Positions 46,179-54,062 of a stretch of 64,000 nucleotides of DNA are shown here, piece after piece (the first letter of the stretch is position 1; the number at the start of each line of letters is the position of its first letter). A program made the position numbers and the translations under genes. The stretch spans positions 244,001 through 308,000 of the forward strand of contig NZ_JAAOZC010000002.1 of assembly GCF_011761305.1 (NCBI RefSeq), in the 5' to 3' direction. Source of the stretch: Sphingomonas vulcanisoli. GTDB taxonomy: Bacteria; Pseudomonadota; Alphaproteobacteria; Sphingomonadales; Sphingomonadaceae. The notes beneath the pieces are model-generated. The model ran no database searches, was not told the DNA's origin, and saw nothing but the letters and a program-made list of their open reading frames with translations.

Positions 46179-47428
46179 TTATAGGTCGTCAGCCCTTCCA
46201 GCGCGACGGGGCCGCGCGCGTGGAGGCGGCCGGTGGAGATTCCGATCTCCGCGCCCAACCCGAACTCGCCGCCGTCCGCGAACTGGGTGGAGGCGTTCCA
46301 CATCACGATCGCCGAATCGACCTCGGCCAGGAAGAGTTCAGCCGTGGCGGCATCCTCGGTGACGATCGCATCGGTGTGGCTCGAGCCGTGCTGGGCGATG
46401 TGCGCTGTCGCATCGGCGACGCCATCGACGAGGCGGACCGCGACGATCGCGTCGAGATATTCGGTGTCCCAATCTTCGGGGCTGACCGCCGTGGCGCGCG
46501 GCTCGATCGCACGAATCTCCTCGGTGCCGCGCACTTCGCAGCCCGCCTCAATCAGTGCGGCGAGGATCGGCCTAGGATTGGGATAAGCGCGATCGATCAG
46601 CAGCGTCTCGGTCGCGCCGCAGATGCCGGTGCGGCGCAATTTGGCGTTGACCGCGAGAGGCACCGCCTTCGCCGGATCGGCGGCGCGATCGATATACAGG
46701 TGATTGTTGCCGTCGAGGTGGGCGAGCACGGGGACGCGCGCCTCTTCCTGCACACGCGCGACCAACGCCTTGCCGCCACGGGGCAAGATGATGTCGATCA
46801 GCCCCGCTGCGCCGAGCATCGCGCCGACCGCCGCACGATCGGCGGTGGGGACGAGCTGGATCGCATCCTCGGGCAGGCCTGCGGCGGCGAGCCCTTCGGA
46901 CAAGCAATCGTGGATCGCCCGGTTGCTCTCGCGCGCCTCGCTGCCGCCACGCAGGATCACGGCATTGCCCGCCATCATCGCCAGCGCGCCGGCATCGGCG
47001 GTGACGTTGGGGCGGCTTTCATAGATGATGCCGATCACGCCGAGCGGCACTCGCACGCGCGAGAGCTTGAGCCCGTTGGGCCGCTCGCTCTCATCGATCA
47101 CCGCGCCCACCGGATCGGCAAGCCCGGCGACCGCATCGAGGCCATCGGCAATTCCCGCGATGCGCTTTCCATCGAGCTTGAGCCGATCGAGCATCGCTCC
47201 CGAAAGCCCGCGTGCGGCAGCCGCCTCCATATCGCGCGCGTTGGCGGCCAGCAGCTGGGTCTCGCTCGCACGGATCGCCTGCGCGGCCGCGCGGAGCGCC
47301 GCAGCCTTGGTCGCGGTTGGGGTTCTGGCAAGAATGCGGGCGGCGGCGCGGGCGCGCTGGGCCATGGCGCGGATCAGTTCCTGCGGCGGGATGGCAACTG
47401 CATCGTTCATGGCTTTGCTCTCTAGCAT
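46142..47428 (-). CDS. proA: Glutamate-5-semialdehyde dehydrogenase
   Basis: ProA reduces gamma-glutamyl phosphate in proline synthesis. The 428-residue protein has the catalytic cysteine in [15 protein letters not shown] and [12 protein letters not shown] near the cofactor site. ATG 47428 has AAGGAGG six bases upstream and is preferred to ATG 47410, six codons in. proB is not in the window, unlike in many relatives. Confidence 0.95.
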   Translation of the reverse strand: MLESKAMNDAVAIPPQELIRAMAQRARAAARILARTPTATKAAALRAAAQAIRASETQLLAANARDMEAAAARGLSGAMLDRLKLDGKRIAGIADGLDAVAGLADPVGAVIDESERPNGLKLSRVRVPLGVIGIIYESRPNVTADAGALAMMAGNAVILRGGSEARESNRAIHDCLSEGLAAAGLPEDAIQLVPTADRAAVGAMLGAAGLIDIILPRGGKALVARVQEEARVPVLAHLDGNNHLYIDRAADPAKAVPLAVNAKLRRTGICGATETLLIDRAYPNPRPILAALIEAGCEVRGTEEIRAIEPRATAVSPEDWDTEYLDAIVAVRLVDGVADATAHIAQHGSSHTDAIVTEDAATAELFLAEVDSAIVMWNASTQFADGGEFGLGAEIGISTGRLHARGPVALEGLTTYKWLVRGTGQLRP

Positions 47429-47467
47429 CCGATCCTCCTTCCCGCATCCCCAAACGCCGCGCCGGAG

Positions 47468-47486
47468 CTTGGCGTATCCTGCCAAG
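47468..47486. promoter_or_regulatory. Candidate PspF operator upstream of the second sigma-54 promoter
   Basis: CTTGGC-GTATCCT-GCCAAG is a perfect six-base inverted repeat centred about 80 bases upstream of the promoter at 47548. A further half-site pair TTGGCGC..GCGCCAA follows. Its core resembles TTGCCA..TGGCAA next to pspF. Confidence 0.55.
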
Positions 47487-47547
47487 TCTTGGCGCTCCGC
47501 ACCGCAGTCTGCCGTTTAAAGCGCCAAAATCCGCTCTTGAGAGCATT

Positions 47548-47563
47548 TGGCACGGTCGATGCA
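47548..47563 (+). promoter_or_regulatory. Sigma-54 promoter (second psp-type unit)
   Basis: TGGCACGGTCGATGCA has GG and GC ten bases apart, nearly identical to the psp operon promoter at 28081 (TGGCACGGCTCCTGCA). The first ATG follows about 56 bases downstream. Confidence 0.85.
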
Positions 47564-47618
47564 ATGAGGTTGGCATCCCGCGGAAATGGCTCCGCGGACG
47601 CAAAAATGGAGACTTGAA

Positions 47619-47714
47619 ATGACCTCTTCGCTCGGAACCCAGATCAGCGCCGGCCTGCTCGCTTTCGCCGTGAGCGCCGCCTGCATCCTGTTCACCGCCC
47701 CCACCCTGATCTGA
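47619..47714 (+). CDS. 31-residue membrane peptide
   Basis: ATG 47619 with GGAG seven bases upstream opens a 31-codon frame ending at TGA 47714. The product is one hydrophobic helix (SAGLLAFAVSAACILFTAPTLI) with a short polar N-terminus. It lies directly downstream of the sigma-54 promoter and 14 bases before the mini-PspC gene. Its size and place suggest a stress-induced membrane regulator peptide. No homologue recognised. Confidence 0.7.
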   Translation: MTSSLGTQISAGLLAFAVSAACILFTAPTLI

Positions 47715-47728
47715 ACGGAGCCGCCCCC

Positions 47729-47926
47729 ATGGACAACATGACCTCCACCCCCGCGACTCCCCGCGAAAACCTGTTCGGGGTCTGCGCGGAAATCGGCGAG
47801 ACGATCGGCGTCAATCCGCTTTGGATCCGCCTCGGCTTCCTCGTTTCGATCATGGCGGTGTCGCTCAAGCTGACGCTGGTTGCCTATTGTGTTGCCGCGG
47901 TCGCGTTCAAATTGGCGAAGCGCTGA
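47729..47926 (+). CDS. Mini PspC-domain protein
   Basis: The 65-residue protein is essentially a bare PspC domain: NLFGVCAEIGETIGVNPLWIRLGFLVSIMAV then a membrane helix LKLTLVAYCVAAVAF. It has no cytoplasmic coiled-coil tail, unlike PspC at 26344. GGAG is about ten bases upstream. It shares the sigma-54 promoter at 47548, so it is likely to be induced by PspF during envelope stress. Confidence 0.85.
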   Translation: MDNMTSTPATPRENLFGVCAEIGETIGVNPLWIRLGFLVSIMAVSLKLTLVAYCVAAVAFKLAKR

Positions 47927-48033
47927 GAGGCGCTTCGCTCAATCTCTCAACCCATGGCCGTTAACTATTTCCTTGTTTAAAAGTCTGAACGGGTTTTAAG
48001 AATTTATTCACACCCTGTGGACAACTTCGCCCC

Positions 48034-49014
48034 GTGCCCCTCCTGCTCGCCCTGACATGTTTTGCGATGACGCTGGCCATTGGTTTGGCGGCGGGCCTTG
48101 TCATCGGCGGAAAGGCTAGTCGCCAGACGGCGTCGGACAACGCCGCCCGTCCCGCATTGGAGCCCGAAGACGCCCTTGCCAGCGATCTCGATGTTGCGGT
48201 GGCGCGCGGACAATTGTTTCTCGTCCATCAGCCGAAAACCCATGCGCGCACCGGCGAGGTGGTCGGCATGGAGACGCTGGTTCGCTGGCAGCATCCTGAG
48301 CGCGGGTTGATCGGGCCGAACGATTTCATCGGCCTTGCCGAAGAGCGCGGCGAGATTCGGCGAATCACCGAATGGGTCGTCCGCCAGGCGCTGATCGAGC
48401 AACGCAGCCTGGCACTGTGCGGCCATAAGCTGGCGTGCAGCGTCAATATTTCGGCATGCCTGCTGGCCGATCGCGAATTCGGGCGCTGGCTGCTCGATGC
48501 CGTGCGTGGTGCGGAAGGACCGTTCGGGCTCGAGATCACCGAAACCGCGATGATCGCCGATCCCGAAGGCGCGCTGGCCAACTTGCGGGCGTTCGCCGAG
48601 GCGGGCTTGCGCATCGCGATTGACGATTATGGCGCGGGGCTTTCCAGCCTCGCCTATCTCAAGCAGCTCCCTGCGCAGGAGCTGAAGATCGATCGCATGT
48701 TCATCCATGGTCTTTCGACGAGCCATCGGGATCCGCTGCTGGTGCGGTCGACGATCGATCTGGCCCATGCGCTGGGGATGGAAGTGACCGCCGAGGGCGT
48801 TGATTCGCCCGCGGCGATGGCGCTGCTCCGCGTGATGGGCTGCGATCATATGCAAGGCTTTCTGATCGCCAAACCGCTCCGGCTGGGCGAGTTGCGCGCC
48901 TTTCTCGATGCCCGCATCGAGCGGGGCGCAACGCCGGAAAATATCGAATTTCCCTGGCCCACGGCGCCTGATGGCGCGCCCTCGGCACGCCGGGTTTCAG
49001 GAGACAAAGGTTAA
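48034..49014 (+). CDS. EAL domain protein (probable cyclic-di-GMP phosphodiesterase)
   Basis: The 326-residue protein starts at GTG and has one membrane helix (about 2-25), then an EAL domain. The signature motif is ETLVRW (EAL replaced by ETL). The other catalytic positions appear intact: Asn in VNIS, Glu in EITETA, the aspartate pair in IDDYGAG, Lys in LKID, Glu in AEGVD and Gln in QGF. It probably hydrolyses c-di-GMP, but the ETL variation leaves some doubt. Not fused to GGDEF or PAS. Confidence 0.85.
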   Translation: MPLLLALTCFAMTLAIGLAAGLVIGGKASRQTASDNAARPALEPEDALASDLDVAVARGQLFLVHQPKTHARTGEVVGMETLVRWQHPERGLIGPNDFIGLAEERGEIRRITEWVVRQALIEQRSLALCGHKLACSVNISACLLADREFGRWLLDAVRGAEGPFGLEITETAMIADPEGALANLRAFAEAGLRIAIDDYGAGLSSLAYLKQLPAQELKIDRMFIHGLSTSHRDPLLVRSTIDLAHALGMEVTAEGVDSPAAMALLRVMGCDHMQGFLIAKPLRLGELRAFLDARIERGATPENIEFPWPTAPDGAPSARRVSGDKG

Positions 49015-49167
49015 CAAAAACAGAATTAACGTCTTCTTAAACTTTTTTCTTTACCATCATTCCCGGTTCAGGTAGCTCCTGAGTCGACGGCGGCGTTCGC
49101 CTTCGATTTTTGGAGCTCCCGATGATCCTCCCCTTCTAATCTTGCAGAAGAGCTGTTTGGTCATCCG

Positions 49168-51690
49168 ATGCGACAGCTTAGATCAAGGCCAAGTTTTCGC
49201 GTCACGCGAAGGATTTTGCCCTTTACTTTCAACCCTTTGAAATTGATCCGTCGTAGCCTTAAAAAGTGCTGGGCAGGTCAGAGTTTAGCTTTAGCTTGTT
49301 TGTGCCTACCAATGTTGGGCTTCGCGCCTGCCGTTGCAGCGCCACAATCAGATCTATCTCGCGCTTCTGCCGAGTTGGATAAAGCGAAAGCTTTATTTAT
49401 GGCCAATCCTGCAGCCGCGCTCGCGGATGCTGTTTTGGTCAATCAAAATATTGCTCGTCTCGGGCCTTCCTTTGAGAAGGCTAATCTTGAGGCCAAAGCT
49501 GATTGGATTCAGGGTGCTGCCCTGCTCGGCTTAAACAAGCCAGCTGATGCCCTTCGTGCGCTCGACGCAGGTTTGCGAATAATCCCCGATCCCAAATCAA
49601 AAGTTTCAGCGGATTTACACATGGCGCGCGCCGGTGCGCTGCAGCTACTCGGTAACGTCGGTTCGGCGCTTAAGGAGGTGCAGGCCGCCTATAGGCTTTA
49701 CAGTGTCATTGGCGATGCGCGTGGCCGAGCCATTGCGCTTCAGAACCTCGGCGTGAACTTTTTCTACGCTCGCGATTATGAGCGCGCTAACCACTATTTC
49801 GACCTTTCCCTTGAAGCGGACCCCGACGACCCCTCTATCCAGATTGCGACGTTGGGTAACCGGGGTCAGAGCTTGCGCGCTCAAGGAAACGCGAAGGCTG
49901 CCGAGCGGGCTTTCATGCAAACCATTCAGCTTGCGCGAAAGTTGAAGTCGCCATTGCTTGAAGCGCGTACCATGGGGATGCTCGCCGACGCTCAACTTAG
50001 AGCGGGAGAGATCGGTGCGGCTAAAGAAACGATTGCTCGCGGCCTCGCTATGGCGCCGCCCGGCGGTAGCGAGGAATGGAAGCCAGAGCTGTATCGTGTC
50101 GCTGCCAGCGCCGCGCTTCAACAGCATCTTGTCGATGAGGCCACGCGGTTCATCGAAAAAGCGCTCTCGATTAAGACAAGCTCCTCGACTCTTCTCCGCG
50201 ATGAGCACGAGACGGCCTACGAAATTTACAAAGCGCGCGGGGACGAAGGCCGCGCTCTTCAACACCTCGAGCAGTTTAAAACGCTCGACGACCAGGCGCG
50301 CAATGTCGCCGCGTCCACCAGCGCTGCGCTGATGGCGGCGCAGTTCGATTATGCCAATCAGAACCTCAAGATCGCGGAACTGCATCGCGGGGAGGCGCAG
50401 CGGGATGCCGTGATCGCGCGGAACCGACAGCAGATGCTGCTGGGCCTGTTGGTGGCGACGGGCGCGGTGATCCTGCTCTTGCTGGTGATTCAGGTCGCGC
50501 TACGGCGCAGCCGCAACCGCATCGCGGCGATCGCCGACGATCTCAGCGTCTCCAACGCTGATCTGGAACGCGCTTTGGCGGCGCGCACCGAATTCCTGGC
50601 AACCACCAGCCACGAGATCCGCACGCCGCTGAACGGCATCCTGGGCATGACCCAGGTCTTGCTCGCCGATCGCGGCCTCGATGGCGGCGTGCGCACCAAG
50701 ATCGAGCTGATGCACGGCGCGGGCGAGACCATGCGCGCGCTTGTCGACGATCTGCTCGATCTCGCCAAGATGACGACGGGCGAACTCACGATAACACGGG
50801 CTCCGATGAATCTGCCGGCCCTGCTGCGCGAAACGGTCCAGGTGTGGGAGAGCCAGGCGCAGGCGCAGGGTTTGGGCATTGCACTGGAGATGGAGGGTCT
50901 GCCCGACCGTATCTGTCAAGACGAGGTGCGGCTGCGCCAGATCGTCTTCAACCTCATCTCCAATGCCATCAAGTTCACCGATCGCGGCGTGATTCGCGTC
51001 GTCGCGCGCGCCACCGAACAGCAACGGCTACGAATCGAAGTGATCGATACCGGCATCGGCATCCCCGCCGATCGCCTGGAGGAGATTTTCGAGAGCTTTC
51101 GGCAAGTCGATAGCGGCCGCACGCGCCGCCACAGTGGCACAGGGCTCGGTCTCGCAATCTGCCGCAGCCTCGCGCAGGCGATGGGCGGCAGCGTCGGCGT
51201 GAGCAGCGTCGTCGGCGCCGGCGCGACGTTCACGATCGACCTGCCGCTGGAACCGGTTGCGGGCGAAGCGGCGGACCATCCCGCCAGTGCCGGCGCCGCC
51301 GCCACGCTCGCCGAGGCGAGAGTGCTCCTCGTCGAGGCCAATCTCTTGACGCAAAGCATTTTGCGGGCGGTGCTCACCCCCCAAGTGCGGTCTTTTACCG
51401 GCGTAACCTCGCTGGAGGATGCCCGTGCTACGCTCTCGGGAGACGCGATCGATCTGCTGTTGATCGATTCGGGCGTCCTAGAGCGCCGTGTAGAAGCCGC
51501 AGCCGATATCGCCCGGTTCGCTGGCCGCACCGTCTTGCTGTGGCCGCAACCGGATGAGGAAATTCGCGCGGCGGCGCGAAGCCTCGGAATCGAGCATATC
51601 CTGGCGACTCCGTTAACACCTGCGGAGCTAGTCGCGCAGCTCAAGGGGCTCTATGCCCCGGCTAACCGATCCGAGGAGATGGCGGCGTGA
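49168..51690 (+). CDS. TPR-containing hybrid sensor histidine kinase with degenerate receiver
   Basis: The 840-residue protein has a signal peptide (hydrophobic core about 38-57), a periplasmic TPR-like helical region (about 60-400), one membrane helix (about 421-445), and a kinase with the H-box TSHEIRTPLNG (His482), the N-box NLISNAIKF, and G boxes DTGIGI and GTGLGLAI. The C-terminal receiver-like domain lacks the usual acidic pair (VEANLL) and looks non-functional. Base composition is clearly lower in GC up to about 50300 than after. The gene at 51713 encodes a likely partner regulator. Confidence 0.9.
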   Translation: MRQLRSRPSFRVTRRILPFTFNPLKLIRRSLKKCWAGQSLALACLCLPMLGFAPAVAAPQSDLSRASAELDKAKALFMANPAAALADAVLVNQNIARLGPSFEKANLEAKADWIQGAALLGLNKPADALRALDAGLRIIPDPKSKVSADLHMARAGALQLLGNVGSALKEVQAAYRLYSVIGDARGRAIALQNLGVNFFYARDYERANHYFDLSLEADPDDPSIQIATLGNRGQSLRAQGNAKAAERAFMQTIQLARKLKSPLLEARTMGMLADAQLRAGEIGAAKETIARGLAMAPPGGSEEWKPELYRVAASAALQQHLVDEATRFIEKALSIKTSSSTLLRDEHETAYEIYKARGDEGRALQHLEQFKTLDDQARNVAASTSAALMAAQFDYANQNLKIAELHRGEAQRDAVIARNRQQMLLGLLVATGAVILLLLVIQVALRRSRNRIAAIADDLSVSNADLERALAARTEFLATTSHEIRTPLNGILGMTQVLLADRGLDGGVRTKIELMHGAGETMRALVDDLLDLAKMTTGELTITRAPMNLPALLRETVQVWESQAQAQGLGIALEMEGLPDRICQDEVRLRQIVFNLISNAIKFTDRGVIRVVARATEQQRLRIEVIDTGIGIPADRLEEIFESFRQVDSGRTRRHSGTGLGLAICRSLAQAMGGSVGVSSVVGAGATFTIDLPLEPVAGEAADHPASAGAAATLAEARVLLVEANLLTQSILRAVLTPQVRSFTGVTSLEDARATLSGDAIDLLLIDSGVLERRVEAAADIARFAGRTVLLWPQPDEEIRAAARSLGIEHILATPLTPAELVAQLKGLYAPANRSEEMAA

Positions 51691-51712
51691 TCCGTGCGAT
51701 GGAGCCGTTGAG

Positions 51713-52099
51713 GTGAACATCCTGTTCGTCGAGGACGATGCGATGAATCGCCGCGTCGTCCGCGATATGTTGACCGTCGCAGGCGCCAGCATGGACGAAG
51801 CGCCGGATGCCGAGACCGGTCTGCGCATGATCGATGAACGCGAATATGATATCGTGCTGATGGATCTGCGCATGCCCGGCATGGATGGCCTTACCGCGAT
51901 CCGCCATCTACGTGCCCGCGCCGATGCCAAGGCGAGTGTGCCGGTGATCGTCGTGACCGCCGATACCGCCGTCGATATCTGCCAGAACTGCGTCGATCAG
52001 GGTGCGGACGAGGTGATTCTCAAGCCCGTGGCGATGAACAAATTGTTCGACGCGATCGGCCGGCTGATCGCGCGCGGATCGCAATCGATCCTCAATTAG
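51713..52099 (+). CDS. Single-domain response regulator
   Basis: The 128-residue receiver has acidic residues VEDD at 6-9, the phospho-acceptor Asp51 in VLMDLRMPG, the threonine in VVTADT and lysine in LKPV. There is no output domain, so it acts by protein contact or as a phospho-relay step. The GTG at 51713 has GGAG eight bases upstream. It lies 22 bases after the hybrid kinase, whose own receiver is degenerate, so it probably takes over that role. Confidence 0.9.
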   Translation: MNILFVEDDAMNRRVVRDMLTVAGASMDEAPDAETGLRMIDEREYDIVLMDLRMPGMDGLTAIRHLRARADAKASVPVIVVTADTAVDICQNCVDQGADEVILKPVAMNKLFDAIGRLIARGSQSILN

Positions 52100-52548
52100 C
52101 GCCGTTCCGCGAAAAAAGCGCGCAGCTGCAACGCTGCCTCTTCCGCGCCGATTCCCGCATAGACCTCCGGCCGATGATGGCAGGTCGGCTGCGTGAAGAA
52201 ATGCGGGCCGTGCTCCACCGCCCCGCCCTTGGGATCGGCGGCGGCATAATAAACGCGGGCGATGCGGGCATGGGCGATGGCGCCGGCACACATCGCGCAA
52301 GGCTCCAGCGTCACCCACAGATCACAGCCGTCCAGTCGGGGCTGAGCCAGCGCCTCGGCCGCAGCCCGAATCGCCACAATCTCCGCATGCGCGGTAGGAT
52401 CGTTGGCGGTGCGCATCGTATTGGCGGACGTGGCGATCACCGCGCCATCGCGTATCACGACCGCGCCCACGGGAACCTCGCCATCAATCGCGGCGCGATC
52501 GGCGAGATCGAGGGCTAGGCGCATGGGGGCGGGCAAAGGGAAGGCCAT
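52096..52548 (-). CDS. tadA: tRNA adenosine(34) deaminase
   Basis: TadA converts A34 of tRNA-Arg(ACG) to inosine. The 150-residue deaminase has the zinc ligands His54 and Glu56 in TAHAEIVAI and Cys84, Cys87 in LEPCAMCAGA. The N-terminal MAFPLPAPMRLALDLADRA fits TadA length. Other nucleoside deaminases have the same motifs, so some ambiguity remains. Its stop overlaps the response regulator stop region. Confidence 0.88.
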   Translation of the reverse strand: MAFPLPAPMRLALDLADRAAIDGEVPVGAVVIRDGAVIATSANTMRTANDPTAHAEIVAIRAAAEALAQPRLDGCDLWVTLEPCAMCAGAIAHARIARVYYAAADPKGGAVEHGPHFFTQPTCHHRPEVYAGIGAEEAALQLRAFFAERR

Positions 52549-52568
52549 CGCGCTTCCCTAGCATGGCA

Positions 52569-52769
52569 TCAGCCGCGCGGCATGATCTCCGGCCGCAGCA
52601 TCACCAGCAGCGCGAACACCACACCGGGAAGCCACCCCACAAGCGTCAGCAAGACCGTAACCCAGAAGGCCAAGCCGAGCCCGCGCACCAGAAAGGTGCC
52701 GAGCGGCGGCAACAGCAGCGCGCAGATCAGCGCCAGGACGCCCGGGCGGGGTGAGGCGACGTCGTTCAT
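52569..52769 (-). CDS. YqaE/Pmp3 family membrane protein
   Basis: The 66-residue protein has two membrane helices with LALICALLLPPLGTFLVRGLG and WVTVLLTLVGWLPGVVFALLVM, a Pmp3 family pattern. Family members are induced by salt or envelope stress and alter membrane potential. Its start overlaps the upstream gene in ATGA. Confidence 0.88.
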   Translation of the reverse strand: MNDVASPRPGVLALICALLLPPLGTFLVRGLGLAFWVTVLLTLVGWLPGVVFALLVMLRPEIMPRG

Positions 52770-53032
52770 TGCGCGGGCTTGTTTACGTGAAGCGTGGGCA
52801 CGGCGACCTGCGTTTCCTTATTGTCGACGCTGACCTTCGGCACGGACACCGTCTCGTTCTTGGTGCCGAGATCGATCGAGCCGACATTGGCCTGGACCTG
52901 CGGCAGCGATCCACCCTGGACGGCGACCTGGGGCATGCTGCCGCCATTGCCGTGGATATTCACGAAGCCGGTGGCGACCGCGATGATCGCGACGATCACC
53001 AGGATCGCGAGGATAGTGACGATGGCGCGCAT
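52766..53032 (-). CDS. Small membrane-anchored exported protein
   Basis: The 88-residue protein has an N-terminal hydrophobic helix (about 4-22) and an extended tail with repeated Gly/Gln/Val motifs (GGSMPQVAVQGGSLPQVQAN) and VSVPKVSVDN, ending KPAQ. It resembles no family that I know. Coupled to the Pmp3-like gene, which suggests a shared stress role. Confidence 0.78.
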   Translation of the reverse strand: MRAIVTILAILVIVAIIAVATGFVNIHGNGGSMPQVAVQGGSLPQVQANVGSIDLGTKNETVSVPKVSVDNKETQVAVPTLHVNKPAQ

Positions 53033-53120
53033 GCCATATTCTCCCTATGAATTTGGTCCCTCAACGGCGCGTGGCCAAGAAAGGTTGCACAGCCGATACG
53101 AGTTTGCCGTCCGCTTTCCC

Positions 53121-53149
53121 TTGACCGGGAAGCCGTCCGCCGCTAGTGG
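53121..53149 (+). promoter_or_regulatory. Sigma-70 promoter for rpmB
   Basis: TTGACC (53121-53126) and TAGTGG (53144-53149) are 17 bases apart, about 43 bases before the rpmB ATG. The design is like the rplU promoter at 40211. Confidence 0.6.
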
Positions 53150-53191
53150 CGCGCTCTTTCCGCACACAGCGAAATTCAGGATTAGAGGCGC

Positions 53192-53479
53192 ATGGCGCGT
53201 ATTTGCGAACTGACCGGCAAGGGCCGGCAGGTGGGTAACAATGTTTCCCACGCCAACAACAAGACCAAGCGGACGTTTCTGCCCAATCTGCAGAACGTCA
53301 CGCTGATCTCGGATACGCTGGGCGAGAGCGTGCGTTTGCGCGTCTCCACCCACGGCCTCCGCTCGGTCGAGCATGTCGGCGGTCTGGACAATTGGCTGAA
53401 GAAGACTTCGGCCGATAGCCTGTCGCTCAAGGCACGACGCCTGAAGCGCAAGATCGAAAAGGCGCAGGTCGCAGCCTGA
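53192..53479 (+). CDS. rpmB: 50S ribosomal protein L28
   Basis: The 95-residue protein begins [29 protein letters not shown], the standard start of L28. The [21 protein letters not shown] segment is conserved in alphaproteobacteria. It is an isolated gene. Confidence 0.97.
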   Translation: MARICELTGKGRQVGNNVSHANNKTKRTFLPNLQNVTLISDTLGESVRLRVSTHGLRSVEHVGGLDNWLKKTSADSLSLKARRLKRKIEKAQVAA

Positions 53480-53633
53480 GCGACTCAGGCCCATCTGGTG
53501 CGATAGGCCTCGTCTTTTCTGAACCGCCGCTAACACCGGTATTCAGCTTCCCCTCATTAGGTTCGCCCCAGATGTGAACCTGTGGCGGCCCCTGCCGTTA
53601 CCCGCCTTTCGGGCGCGTGTGATGGAGCGTGGC

Positions 53634-54062
53634 GTGAGCAGGCGAGGAGGGCAGATAGTTATAGCGGCCTTGCTCACGCTGTTTGGTGCCGCAGAAGCGC
53701 AAGCCCAATATTGGCGCCCACCTCCGCAGCGCTATTGGCGCGAAGCCCCGCCGCCGCCCCCACGGGCCTATGTAGTCGACCGATACGGCGCGGCCTATCG
53801 CGACGCTCCGCCACCCCCGCCGCCGCGATCGTATCGACCGGGTCAATATGGCGCCGCCTATCGCGATTACCCGCCGCCACCGCTCCGGGCTTACCGTCCG
53901 CGCTATCGCTGCGATCGGGGATCAGGCGGCACGATCCTCGGCGCGATCGCGGGTGGTCTGCTGGGCAATCGTGCGGCGGGACGCGGCGATCGTGGCGTGG
54001 GCACCGTGCTCGGGGCTGGCGCGGGCGCGTTGGTGGGGCGCGAAGTGGATCGCGGCTGCTAG
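53634..54062 (+). CDS. Exported glycine-zipper protein with Pro/Tyr-rich repeats
   Basis: The 142-residue product has a signal peptide ([18 protein letters not shown]), three repeats of an [16 protein letters not shown] kind, and a C-terminal glycine zipper [38 protein letters not shown]. Such zippers insert in or span membranes (Rick_17kDa-like outer-membrane proteins). GTG 53634 has GGAG six bases upstream; ATG 53622 and GTG 53574 are alternatives. Function unknown. Confidence 0.82.
   Translation: MSRRGGQIVIAALLTLFGAAEAQAQYWRPPPQRYWREAPPPPPRAYVVDRYGAAYRDAPPPPPPRSYRPGQYGAAYRDYPPPPLRAYRPRYRCDRGSGGTILGAIAGGLLGNRAAGRGDRGVGTVLGAGAGALVGREVDRGC

Noticed and set aside
49122-49139. Five-codon ATG-to-stop frame before the kinase gene
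   Set aside because: A leader peptide is possible, but nothing supports translation or attenuation.
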